This document shows, one piece after another, positions 55,875-63,975 of a stretch of DNA of 64,000 nt (the stretch's first letter is position 1; each line of letters starts with the position of its first letter). Both the position numbers and the translations under genes were made by a program. The notes beneath the pieces were generated by a model, which had not been told where the DNA came from, did no database searches, and was given only the letters and a program-made list of their open reading frames with translations. The DNA comes from Ornithoclostridium sp944380285 (GTDB lineage Bacteria; Bacillota; Clostridia; Christensenellales; UBA3700): assembly GCA_963931165.1 (NCBI GenBank), contig OZ006985.1, positions 310,001 through 374,000 of the forward strand. The letters run 5' to 3'.

Positions 55875-56045
55875 TTCGCAAAACAAGACCTTTACGAAAA
55901 GGCGCAAAAACGGAAACCTATCTCCGCCAAAGCGGAGAAATAAAGATAAGGAGCAAAAATTATGAAAAAGAGTTTGGTCATTTCAACGATCGCGACCGTG
56001 CTCGTCGTCGTCGTGGCTCTCACCACAGCGACCTTCGCGTGGTTC
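55875..56045 (+). repeat. Inverted repeat, left arm (leader and signal peptide)
   Basis: 171 bases matching the complement of 58128-58297 with two substitutions and one single-base indel. It contains a CTCCGC-CAAA-GCGGAG stem, the ribosome site AAGGAG and the first 28 codons of the TasA-like gene. Confidence 0.95.
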
Positions 56046-56978
56046 TCGTCTGCGGCGAGAACTGAGGTCACATCATCGTTTACGGTTGCACCTACTAACA
56101 ATGCAGTTACTATAACGGCATGGCAACCCGGAGAAGGCAACACCCCCGGCTCTTATGTGATGCCGCAAGGAGTATGGGAAATCGCAACCGGTGAATCTGA
56201 ATACGAATTTGATTATACAAATTCCGTAAATGCAGAAGCGGTTGCAGACGCTACACCTCAGACATCATATCTTTTGATGGCGCCGACCGCACCCTTGAAC
56301 GGAACGACATACATTTCCAATTCCGATTCGGATAACGATTATGACGGATTGCCCGGTATAAATTACTTGACGGCTTCCGGTGCCGATGGTGATGCTGAGA
56401 TTGACAATGCAAATGTACGCCCTGTTGCGGTTAGATTTGCTCTTACGGCATCGCAATATGCTACCACTGATGTTAAAGTGAAAGTTACGATCGGTGTTCC
56501 GCAAGATGCAACCGGAACCGCGCATACGGCAGCGAGCAACGCCAGGGTTTATTTGCAGGGCATTCGCAATGGCGCAGCAGCAGATGCTAATAATCAAAAC
56601 TTCTTGATTGCAACCGATTATTCTTGGGTCGCTCCCAATAATGCCAATACAGAAACTCCGGTCAGTTTCACCGCGACACCCGACAGCGGTGCGGTCGCCA
56701 CTAATACGGGTGCCGGTCATGATGACATCACATTGACTACCGCATACGATCAAACTAAAACAGAGCTCACCGGATCGCTTAACCCCCGCCAAATCAACAA
56801 TGTTGCCGACATCGACAGAGTTGCCACTGAGATAAGCTTCCGCGTTCAAAGAGGTACTCAATATGACTGCGTTCTTTACATTTGGGTTGACGGAACCACT
56901 GCAAACGACGCAGCAGCTTCCGGGCAATTCGAAGTTTTGGTAGGCTTCAGCGGAACCGAAGTCAAGGTCGGACCGTAA
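55962..56978 (+). CDS. TasA/camelysin-like fibre subunit A
   Basis: A 338-residue exported protein starting MKKSLVISTIATVLVVVVAL and continuing TTATFAWFSS, the classic SipW-dependent signal with cleavage expected just before or near the aromatic pair. The mature part is Asn/Thr/Ala-rich (SFTVAPTNNAVTITAWQPG...) with a likely beta-sandwich ending GQFEVLVGFSGTEVKVGP. Base composition of the mature part is more AT-rich than neighbouring genes, suggesting recent transfer or diversification. Its first 28 codons and leader are nearly identical to those of the convergent paralogue at 58211. The two SipW-type peptidases of the nearby operon are the obvious processing enzymes. Confidence 0.88.
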   Translation: MKKSLVISTIATVLVVVVALTTATFAWFSSAARTEVTSSFTVAPTNNAVTITAWQPGEGNTPGSYVMPQGVWEIATGESEYEFDYTNSVNAEAVADATPQTSYLLMAPTAPLNGTTYISNSDSDNDYDGLPGINYLTASGADGDAEIDNANVRPVAVRFALTASQYATTDVKVKVTIGVPQDATGTAHTAASNARVYLQGIRNGAAADANNQNFLIATDYSWVAPNNANTETPVSFTATPDSGAVATNTGAGHDDITLTTAYDQTKTELTGSLNPRQINNVADIDRVATEISFRVQRGTQYDCVLYIWVDGTTANDAAASGQFEVLVGFSGTEVKVGP

Positions 56979-56994
56979 TCGTTGATCTAAATCT

Positions 56995-57244
56995 TTGACA
57001 AACTCTAAATATCCGCCCATCTCATATGGGATGGGCGGATAGGAGTGGTCGCTTTTCGAGAGAAAAGCCATGCGACTTGTGCGCGAATTCACGGTGCGAA
57101 AGCATCAAGTGCGGCGCAAAGTCGTTTTTTCTTGCATAAAAAAACTACACGCCGCACCGCGAGGTGAATACGCGCATAGTTCAACCAACCCCGAAAGTTC
57201 TGCCCACCCCACGCGAGGTGGGCAGATGCTTAGAGTTTGTCAAT
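56995..57244. terminator. Symmetrical palindrome between the two subunit genes
   Basis: TTGACAAACTCTAA (56995-57008) is inverted at 57231-57244. Inside are ATCCGCCCATC/GATGGGCGGAT (57011-57040), TCTGCCCACC/GGTGGGCAGA (57200-57227), GCGCGAATTCAC/GTGAATACGCGC (57081-57092/57164-57175), and GTGCGGCG/CGCCGCAC (57109/57150) enclosing GTTTTTT/AAAAAAC. Each gene thus ends in a similar hairpin; together they are a likely bidirectional terminator and possible cruciform. Confidence 0.7.
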
Positions 57245-57245
57245 A

Positions 57246-58211
57246 TTAACCTGCCTGCTTTTGTTGCTCGAAGCTGATTTCGATAGTGACCTGCCCATCA
57301 CCGGCACGATCACCCATCGTGGCGCCATCAAACCAAAGGAAAAGAGTGCAATACGTCACGTCTCCATATACCATACTAATGGGATCGGTAGTAAACTCTT
57401 TGCCGTTGGTCATATCCGTGCTTGCGATCCCTTTCATCTCAACGGAAGTGATTCCTTTGATAACAGCCGTACCATTGTTGAACACATGATCGCCTCCGGT
57501 TGCATATTCGGTTGCGACATTAACGCTGTTATAAGTCGGATTGTCGTAGGTTGTTTCCTCTGTATCGGGAGACATGTATTGATAGTCTGTACCGAAAATA
57601 AACGCATCCGAATTGTCATCTGTATCAGGCAAGCCGAACAAAACAAATCTTACGCTACGCGCTGTTTCCAAAGAAGCAGACGTCGCTTGAGCGGAAAAGA
57701 CTTTCATTTTTATGAGCATCTCTGCTCCTTCGGGAACAGAAGTATCAAGCTGGAATCTTACGACAAGCGGTTTGCAATCGATGTCGGTAACGGATATACC
57801 TCCGGCATCATTTGCATTTGCGGCAACGAAATCTGTCGAAGGCAAAGTTGTTCCTGCATTATTCGCCCAAGTCAACACATCACGAGGCATAGATGGGTTG
57901 AACGTTGACAGCTCGCCTTGTTCAAGTTCGACGGCTGCGCCCATAGCTGCCGCATTATACGTTCTGGTTCCTACCGCTTCCACCAAGTCGAAATTCGAAA
58001 CGGCATTCAATGAGAATGTACCTGAGCCTTGAGTTGCATCGGTGACATCAAACGGGAAAATTCTAAAAGCACCGCCGGCTGAGCTGATTTGGAAGTTGCC
58101 CGAGACTTTTGATTCTTGGCTTGTAGTGAACCACGCGAAGGTCGCGGTGGTGAGAGCCACGACGACGACGAGCACGGTCGCGATCGTTGAAATGACCAAA
58201 CTCTTTTTCAT
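57246..58211 (-). CDS. TasA/camelysin-like fibre subunit B
   Basis: A 321-residue exported protein starting MKKSLVISTIATVLVVVVAL then TTATFAWFTT, identical to subunit A through the signal. The mature part diverges at once (SQESKVSGNFQISSAGGAFRIFPFD) but ends similarly (DGQVTIEISFEQQKQAG), and the penultimate region TYCTLFLWFDGATMGDRAGDGQ mirrors subunit A's DCVLYIWVDGTTANDAAASGQ, so both are full paralogues with diversified middles. It is convergent with subunit A and also AT-rich. Ribosome site AAGGAG. Processing by SipW-type peptidases is inferred. Confidence 0.88.
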   Translation of the reverse strand: MKKSLVISTIATVLVVVVALTTATFAWFTTSQESKVSGNFQISSAGGAFRIFPFDVTDATQGSGTFSLNAVSNFDLVEAVGTRTYNAAAMGAAVELEQGELSTFNPSMPRDVLTWANNAGTTLPSTDFVAANANDAGGISVTDIDCKPLVVRFQLDTSVPEGAEMLIKMKVFSAQATSASLETARSVRFVLFGLPDTDDNSDAFIFGTDYQYMSPDTEETTYDNPTYNSVNVATEYATGGDHVFNNGTAVIKGITSVEMKGIASTDMTNGKEFTTDPISMVYGDVTYCTLFLWFDGATMGDRAGDGQVTIEISFEQQKQAG

Positions 58212-58297
58212 AATTTTTGCTCCTTATCTTTATTTCTCCGCTTGGCGGAGATAGGTTTCCGTTTTTGTGCCTTTTCGTAAAGGTCTTGTTTTGCGAA
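58128..58297 (-). repeat. Inverted repeat, right arm
   Basis: 170 bases; partner of 55875-56045. It holds the leader, ribosome site and first 28 codons of subunit B. Confidence 0.95.
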
Positions 58298-58360
58298 GCG
58301 GTTGCTCCGCCCTATCATATGATATTCACGCTTATGCACGCGAACGCATTGACAATTCTC

Positions 58361-59086
58361 TCAACTCGCGAACACGTTCGCCAACCTCTTTTTGGGTTTA
58401 CTGAACGCGCTGCCGCCGAAGAGCGTACATCCGGCGTCGACGAACCATTGCAAATTGGTCTTGTTGACCACGTTGCCGACGACGAAGACGGGGTCGAACT
58501 CCTTGGTCGCCATGTGGAAAAGCGACAGCATCGACTTGTTGCTCTCGTTGAAGTAGCGGTAGTCGATGAGGTAGGCGTCCGGGCGGTACTTGGCGATGAC
58601 GTCGACCGGGGCGCGTTCGATGCCCTCGATCATGATCTTGGCGCCGCGCTTGCGGAGGAAGTTGAGCCCCATACGGCTGTTGCGTTCGCCGAACGCCTCC
58701 AAAGCGTAGATGTCAAAGCACATATACAAATTGGGCAGGTCGGACTGCGCCAGCCGGTGGACGTTGCCCTCCTCGAGCAGCCTCGCACTGAGCTTGTAGA
58801 TGAAAGGTACGTCGTGATAGGTGATCACGTCTTGTGAGAAGTTGGCGAGCGCCTGAAAATTGAGAACCTCGATCCTCGAACTCATAGACGCGGCAGGAAC
58901 GTACTGCCAAGGGTAAAGTTTGCCCAAGACCTCGTCCTCGAGGATCTGCCACACTTCGATCGCCCCGATCGCACCCTCGTTGTCGAAGTAGGGTGTGTAG
59001 CAATACGAAATCGGCTTTTTGACGACTTTCCCTCTAACCATTCTCACATAATTCCCGCAGATACCCCCTTTGAGGGGGAATATCAT
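58361..59086 (-). CDS. Degenerate EAL-domain-like protein
   Basis: About 241 residues from ATG 59086, which coincides with the expected start of transcription; an internal ATG at 59041 would give 226 residues. The sequence follows the EAL phosphodiesterase fold: GAIEVWQILEDEVLGKLYPWQYVPAA in place of the E-A-L strand, CFDIYALEAFGERNSRMGLNFLRKRGAKIMIEGIERAPVDVI, PDAYLIDYRYFNES and ending GCTLFGGSAFSKP. The EAL triplet reads EVW and other metal-binding acids are not evident, so it probably does not cleave c-di-GMP but may bind it or act as a protein-interaction module. Adjacent to fibre-subunit genes, a link to surface regulation is plausible. Confidence 0.72.
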   Translation of the reverse strand: MIFPLKGGICGNYVRMVRGKVVKKPISYCYTPYFDNEGAIGAIEVWQILEDEVLGKLYPWQYVPAASMSSRIEVLNFQALANFSQDVITYHDVPFIYKLSARLLEEGNVHRLAQSDLPNLYMCFDIYALEAFGERNSRMGLNFLRKRGAKIMIEGIERAPVDVIAKYRPDAYLIDYRYFNESNKSMLSLFHMATKEFDPVFVVGNVVNKTNLQWFVDAGCTLFGGSAFSKPKKRLANVFAS

Positions 59087-59092
59087 ATTTCT

Positions 59093-59121
59093 ATCATATG
59101 ACAAAAAGCGCCGTCTGTCAA
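59093..59121 (-). promoter_or_regulatory. Promoter of the EAL-like gene
   Basis: Reverse-strand TTGACA (59121-59116), 17-base spacer, TATGAT (59098-59093). The predicted first base, about 59086, is the A of an in-frame ATG. A CCCCC-TCAAA-GGGGG hairpin follows in the first 25 bases of the transcript. Confidence 0.75.
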
Positions 59122-59146
59122 GAAGAAAATGAAAAATTTTAAGCAA

Positions 59147-59888
59147 TTATTAATGTTCCACGCCCTCAAGGTTGTGTTTCACGGCTCCAACCGCCCTTTC
59201 GGGCGCGTTTTCGTGGCGCCGCCTAAGGTTAGGCGAAAAACAAAAATTGTGGATATGTTTCGACTTTTGCACCCGGGATAGCCGAAAATTTAACACACTT
59301 CTCTACAATTGCAGATCTGTTAGCCACATTTGTTGATTATCGTACAGTTTCCGAAAAAATTTTGCGCGCCGCATGCGCCCCAAACTTTGAGAACAGCTCT
59401 TTTCACCCTCAAAAGTCGGCATTTTCGAATTGCCGCGACATTTGGAGACGACATATCTCCCCTCGCTTCGAGGCTTGCCGCAAACGACAGCGTGCCTTGC
59501 CGCCTTACCACTTAACTTTTCGCTTCACGCCTTGCCTCGCCCGATCTCGGCTTCGCTTGCCGCGCCGCCGCATTCCGCAAATGCGGACGCGATGACTGCC
59601 GCCGCCGTCGCGCGCGATTTCTTCGAAGATATGAACAATGTGATCAAAACCATTTATCCCTTTATACTATCATTGAATCGTAATATCAAATATCATTACT
59701 CTGCCATGCCCGAACGACAGCGGCCTCTTGCGCAGACCTCTCCCTCTCGGCGGCGTATCGCAACGATGTACCGCGTCTTATCGCCATGGTCGTCATATGA
59801 CCGCTCCCTCTCGGCGCGCGCGTATCATAACTTCACTTCCACATATGCTACTTATCGGCGGGGCAATCCAAGAATTTTGTCAATTGTC
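59147..59888. other. Long intergenic interval
   Basis: About 740 bases. It contains short hairpins such as GCCCTTTCGGGC and CGCCTAAGGTTAGGCG near 59190-59235, and a twice-repeated CTCCCTCTCGGCG motif (about 59740 and 59806). Overlapping short open frames look non-coding. No RNA gene recognised. Confidence 0.5.
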
Positions 59889-59917
59889 TTGACAACGCCT
59901 TGCGCGTGGCTTATAAT
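59889..59917 (+). promoter_or_regulatory. Full-consensus promoter of the large lipoprotein
   Basis: TTGACA (59889-59894), 17-base spacer, TATAAT (59912-59917). Confidence 0.85.
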
Positions 59918-59956
59918 ATAGGTACAAAACCAAAAAATAACTTAGGAGGTTATATT

Positions 59957-62599
59957 ATGAAAAAATCACATCTGTTGTGGAAGATCCTCGTCGTAGTGAT
60001 GATCGTCTCCGCAATGATGGCAACTTTCATCGCATGCGGTGACAAGTACGACTGCGACGTAGACGGTCACGAAGACACAGATCACAACTACATTTGTGAC
60101 CATTGCGGCTCGTGGCTCGCTCACAATCCTGTCGATGAAAACCGTGATGACGTCTGCGACGTCTGCAATGGCGCGTTCAATCACGGCAGCGGCAACCACT
60201 GCACTTGGGGTTACCACGTCGATGAAGACCACAACTACAGGTGCGATGACTGCACCACTATCTTCGGGGCTGAAGACAATTGGACCAGCTTCATCGCCGA
60301 GATCGACAAGGTCATCGACAGCATGGGCTCGATGGGCGACCTCGCGACGATGGGCGGCAGCCTGACCGCGGGCATCAAGTTCGAGCAAGAGGAGTTCACC
60401 GACAAGGACAACACCAAGACCGAGGCAGTCAGCCACGACATCGAGCTCAAGCTCGACTTCGGTCTTGACCTTGCGAGCGAATTCACTGCCGAACTCGCAA
60501 AAACCGGTTCCGAGAACGCCTTCGGCTTCTCCATCACCGACAACGGCGATCGCATCTTCGGTCTTTGGTATGTCGACAACGGCACCGCGAAGGACAACTA
60601 CATCCTCGGTCAATTCGGCAAGCTCGGCGACGAGAAAACCGAAGTGATCAAGTTCAACGCGCCCAGCCTTGCCGAGACTTTTGCCAACTACCCGATCAAC
60701 GTCAACGTCAACATGACCGACAAGGTCAACGGCGTCAACGACATCGACGCCTCCTCGGTGGTCGACATCGTTGCAGGCATCCTGCCCCTTTCCGTCACCC
60801 AAGGCACCAACAGCACGACCTATTCCATCGCGCTGACCGACTACCTGTTCAACAAGGTCGATCCGGTCATGACCGAAGGTTACGTCATCGGCAACTTGCT
60901 CGACTCGCTCATCGGCGGCATGACCCAGGTCACCTCGCTGTTGCAAGAGGTCGGTCTCAACACCAGCCTGCTCGACACCCTTGACTCTTTGCTCCCGGGT
61001 CTCGCTCTCGAGGTCACGTTCACCAGAGATGCTGCCGGCAACACCAACGGCGCTGCGATCGGGCTGTCCATTGCGGGCGAGTCGATGAGCGTTGATCTCT
61101 ATCAACCCACCGCAACCACTTCCGACGGCTTGATCTATGACATCTTCAAGACCGAAGCCAATGCGGAAGAGGGCAAGCTCGTCATCAACAACGGCTTTGG
61201 CGACATCGAGATGGATGTCTCCCTCGGCTATGAGTTCGGCAGCAACGCCGAGCAAGCAGGCTTCGCATACAGCACCAAGGCGAGAGACGCCTATGACGCC
61301 GCTTTGAAAGAGCTCGACGCGCAAGCTACCGAGATCGGTTTGATCAACGCGGCGATCGAAGGTGAGGTCTTGCTCGGTCTCGGCAGTGTTTCGGCTGCAC
61401 CCTATGACGTCAAATTGGCGATCGACCTCGATCCCTCCGCTTTGACCAAAACCGGTTTGATCAAAGACGCCTATGTCACCAAAACTCTTGATGGCGTGAC
61501 CAAAGGCGTCAAGGTAGACGGCGAAGTGCAAATGGTCGACGCGATCAACCTTGACACGAGAGATACCGTCAACGCATATGATATCATACTCGGCGCGATC
61601 GACAACCTCTATATCAAGTTGGGCGACCTCGAAGTCCGCATGATCAGCAAAACCGTTGACGAAACAACCGGAAAAGTGACCAATTTCACTGTTAATCTTG
61701 ACCATTTGGATTTCATTGAAAAATTGCTCCCGCAATTCGGAGTTGATCTCAGCGGCATGGAAGAACTCTTTAAACTGTTGAGACCTGCGGCAGGCAGCAC
61801 AGGCAAAGAAATCGACCTCGGCTCTTCCTCTATCAAGAACATCGTTTGCGGACTTCTCAGCGGTCTTGTGTTGAAGAATGTCGCATATGATGATCCCGAG
61901 GTGTATTACGAAGAGACTACCAAGCCGTCCGGCGGTGAAGGTTCCGGCGAAGGCAGCGGCGAGAGCTCCGGCACCTCCGGCTCCACTACCAATCCGGGTA
62001 CGATCCTCGATGAGATCACAAAATACATCAAGATGTTCCAGTTCAACAGAACGGACAAGAACACCCTCAAGCTCACCGTCAATGAGGATGATATGAACGG
62101 CGCGGGCGTCAAGTTCGAAGCCACCGCTTCCGTCACGAGAGACGCCGACGACACTGTCAACTCCCTCACCCTCTCGCTCGGCGCAGATGGTCTGGCGATC
62201 AAGGGCAGCGACAATGTCAACACCACCCTCAAGATGGTCGACGGATGGCCGCTCTTGCAGATCGGCGGCGAGGGCAACCTGTTCAAGGCAGCGATCAATG
62301 CAGTCGTCGAGGATGAGAGAGACATCAAAGAAGGTACGGACGCGGAAGGCATCAAGTTCTACTATCTCGACAAGAATGGCAATGGCAAGTATGACGAGCC
62401 TGTCAAGAACGACAAAGGTGAGCTTGTTGGCGATGAGATCATCGACGCAGCCACCGCAAAGTCCAAGGACATGAACCTCACCATCGGTCTCAACCTCAAA
62501 GGCATCGGCTACGGCGTTGTGCCCAAGGGAAAGCAGATCACCAAGGACAACTTCGGCGAACTGTTCAGCAACACCAACCTCGCGATCAGCGTTAAGTGA
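59957..62599 (+). CDS. Large Cys/His-rich surface lipoprotein
   Basis: An 880-residue lipoprotein. Signal MKKSHLLWKILVVVMIVSAM ends in the lipobox FIACG (Cys about 28). Residues 30-110 hold three CxxC-type units rich in Asp/His: CDVDGHEDTDHNYICDHCG, DENRDDVCDVCN and WGYHVDEDHNYRCDDC, which resemble small metal-binding ribbons common on clostridial surface proteins. The large remainder is beta-rich and lacks a named domain (repeating LSLGYEFGSN, VKLAIDLDPS, FTVNLDHLDF strands), with a Gly/Ser-rich linker (GGEGSGEGSGESSGTSGS, about 660-680). Near the C-terminus DKNGNGKYDEPV matches a Ca-binding dockerin/EF-hand-like loop. Strong promoter and AGGAGGT site suggest high expression. Confidence 0.85.
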   Translation: MKKSHLLWKILVVVMIVSAMMATFIACGDKYDCDVDGHEDTDHNYICDHCGSWLAHNPVDENRDDVCDVCNGAFNHGSGNHCTWGYHVDEDHNYRCDDCTTIFGAEDNWTSFIAEIDKVIDSMGSMGDLATMGGSLTAGIKFEQEEFTDKDNTKTEAVSHDIELKLDFGLDLASEFTAELAKTGSENAFGFSITDNGDRIFGLWYVDNGTAKDNYILGQFGKLGDEKTEVIKFNAPSLAETFANYPINVNVNMTDKVNGVNDIDASSVVDIVAGILPLSVTQGTNSTTYSIALTDYLFNKVDPVMTEGYVIGNLLDSLIGGMTQVTSLLQEVGLNTSLLDTLDSLLPGLALEVTFTRDAAGNTNGAAIGLSIAGESMSVDLYQPTATTSDGLIYDIFKTEANAEEGKLVINNGFGDIEMDVSLGYEFGSNAEQAGFAYSTKARDAYDAALKELDAQATEIGLINAAIEGEVLLGLGSVSAAPYDVKLAIDLDPSALTKTGLIKDAYVTKTLDGVTKGVKVDGEVQMVDAINLDTRDTVNAYDIILGAIDNLYIKLGDLEVRMISKTVDETTGKVTNFTVNLDHLDFIEKLLPQFGVDLSGMEELFKLLRPAAGSTGKEIDLGSSSIKNIVCGLLSGLVLKNVAYDDPEVYYEETTKPSGGEGSGEGSGESSGTSGSTTNPGTILDEITKYIKMFQFNRTDKNTLKLTVNEDDMNGAGVKFEATASVTRDADDTVNSLTLSLGADGLAIKGSDNVNTTLKMVDGWPLLQIGGEGNLFKAAINAVVEDERDIKEGTDAEGIKFYYLDKNGNGKYDEPVKNDKGELVGDEIIDAATAKSKDMNLTIGLNLKGIGYGVVPKGKQITKDNFGELFSNTNLAISVK

Positions 62600-62630
62600 T
62601 CATCGTAAGTCTCAGGACTGAAAACAGTAC

Positions 62631-62660
62631 GGGCACCCCTGCAAAGGGGTGCCCTTCCCT
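62631..62660 (+). terminator. Terminator after the large lipoprotein
   Basis: GGGCACCCC (62631-62639)/GGGGTGCCC (62646-62654), loop TGCAAA, then TTCCCTTT. It also begins a mosaic repeat. Confidence 0.75.
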
Positions 62661-62840
62661 TTAAGTTCCGCGCTCCCTTTGGGGCGCGGACTTTTTCACC
62701 GCTTTGGACGGATCTTTTGCAATCTTTTACGCCGTCTGTCGCTTGCATACCGGCAGGTAAGCGGCGTTCCACACGGCGCAAAATCTTTGCAAAATCTCTC
62801 GCCCAAAGCTACTTGGTTCTATCTGACAAATTTAACTTTT
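62651..62840 (+). repeat. Mosaic hairpin repeat, copy E (diverged)
   Basis: Shares the TTTAAGTTCCGCGCTCC start, a CCGCGC...GCGCGG stem and the end CTACTTGGTTC with copies A-D, but the invariant GTACC hairpin is replaced by a TTTTACGCCGTCTGTCGC segment. Confidence 0.65.
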
Positions 62841-62881
62841 CCAATCTTTAGATATAAGGATTAACTGCGAACGGGTTCCCT

Positions 62882-63012
62882 CTCAATACTCCCCTTCCGA
62901 CACGACAAGCGCTCGCTCACCGCTCGCGGTCGTGTAAGGTGAAGTCCCCGAAGAGCGCGGTCGTTCGGGGACTTCGCTACCGAGTCGCGCGAGAAGCGCG
63001 GTTTCGCGCGAC
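62882..63012 (+). repeat. Repeat module with constant-loop hairpin, copy 2
   Basis: TCAATACTCCCCTTCCGACA lead, then GAAGTCCCCGAA (62941-62952)/TTCGGGGACTTC (62964-62975) with loop GAGCGCGGTCG, then the GTCGCGCGAGAA...TTTCGCGCGAC hairpin (62984-63012). Confidence 0.85.
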
Positions 63013-63065
63013 ACAACGTCAAGTTGTCCGCGCCTCGACATTCGTTCTTTGTCTTTTTATGCGGA

Positions 63066-63300
63066 TCTTGGCAACCCGAAACAACGCTTCAAATCACAAT
63101 GCGCACGACTTGTAAGCCGTGCGCATTGCTCATATTCGCTGTTTTCGGTTTTGCCGCGTGGCGGCGGCAGAGTTGAACCGAGCGTCTCGTTCCGCTTGCC
63201 GAAGCTTTGCATTTTGCCGCAATTGTCCGCTCCGCCGAAGAACGCGGTCGTCGGGAACTTCGCTGCCAAGTCGCGCGTAAGCGCGGTTTCGCGCGACGCG
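63066..63300 (+). repeat. Structured repeat, copy 4, plus degenerate modules
   Basis: CTTGGCAACCCGAAACAACG, then the perfect stem CAATGCGCACG (63097-63107)/CGTGCGCATTG (63118-63128), then GCTCATATTCGCTGTTTTCGG. A decayed GAAGAACGCGGTCGTCGG hairpin (about 63236) and a GTCGCGCG...CGCGCGAC hairpin (63270-63297) follow. No gene in the stretch up to 63374. Confidence 0.8.
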
Positions 63301-63374
63301 ACCCGTCAAGCCGACCGTCCTCCCGAAGTTCGATCTTCGACTTTTTGTGCGGAAGGGAACTTGCACTTTTTCGG

Positions 63375-63403
63375 TTGACAAATTCCATCGCATATTGTAA
63401 TAT
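63375..63403 (+). promoter_or_regulatory. Promoter of mscL
   Basis: TTGACA (63375-63380), 17-base spacer, TAATAT (63398-63403). Confidence 0.75.
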
Positions 63404-63433
63404 CTTGATGAAATAAAATTTGAGAGGTACATC

Positions 63434-63955
63434 ATGAAGAAGCTCCTGCAAGAATTCAAAGCTTTCATCAACAAGGGCAACGTCATGGATCTTGCCGTCG
63501 GTATGATCATTGGCTCTGCCTTCACCGCGATCGTCACCGCCCTCGTTCAAAACATCCTGACCCCGCTCATCAATTGGATCCCCGGCACCGGCGATACCGG
63601 CGCACTCCAGACCGTGCTGCGCGAAGCCGTCACCGATGAGGCAGGCAACGTCGTCACCCCGGCGCTCATCCTCGATTGGGGCGCAGTCATCAGCGCGATC
63701 ATCACTTTCCTTTGCACCGCGATCGTGCTCTTCCTCATCGTCAAGTTGTTCAACAAGATGAAGGAAGCGGGCGAAAAGGTAAAAGAAGCCGCCGCTCACA
63801 AGGACGAGCAAGCCGCCGAAGAGGCTGCCGAAGCTCCGGTCGAAGAAGCTGCCCCCGAGGTCGCTCCCGTCGAAGAGGTCAAGCCGAGCGAAAGCGAAAT
63901 GCTGTTGCGCGAGATCTTGGAAGAGCTCAAAAAGTCCAACAGCGCCAACGCGTGA
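63434..63955 (+). CDS. mscL: Large-conductance mechanosensitive channel
   Basis: A 173-residue channel subunit. The N-terminal amphipathic helix and TM1 read FKAFINKGNVMDLAVGMIIGSAFTAIVTALVQNILTPLI (about 8-46), with the conserved pore residues; TM2 is GAVISAIITFLCTAIVLFLIVKLFNKM (about 82-108). A long Ala/Glu/Pro-rich cytoplasmic linker (about 120-150) precedes the C-terminal bundle helix SEMLLREILEELKKSN, longer than in E. coli MscL. It forms a pentamer that vents solutes on osmotic downshock. Start preceded by GAGAGG. Confidence 0.97.
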   Translation: MKKLLQEFKAFINKGNVMDLAVGMIIGSAFTAIVTALVQNILTPLINWIPGTGDTGALQTVLREAVTDEAGNVVTPALILDWGAVISAIITFLCTAIVLFLIVKLFNKMKEAGEKVKEAAAHKDEQAAEEAAEAPVEEAAPEVAPVEEVKPSESEMLLREILEELKKSNSANA

Positions 63956-63975
63956 TCGACAACACGCAAAAAACA

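Noticed and set aside
55875..55961. A c-di-GMP riboswitch in the shared subunit leader
   Set aside because: The leader has a GCAAA-like element and a small stem but not the conserved three-way junction; length is too short.
57237..57908. A 223-codon plus-strand frame within the subunit B locus
   Set aside because: Antisense to subunit B, which has the signal peptide, ribosome site and paralogue support.
59330..59921. Several overlapping short frames before the large lipoprotein
   Set aside because: No ribosome sites, Arg/Ala/Pro-rich composition in several frames at once, and one runs through the consensus promoter.
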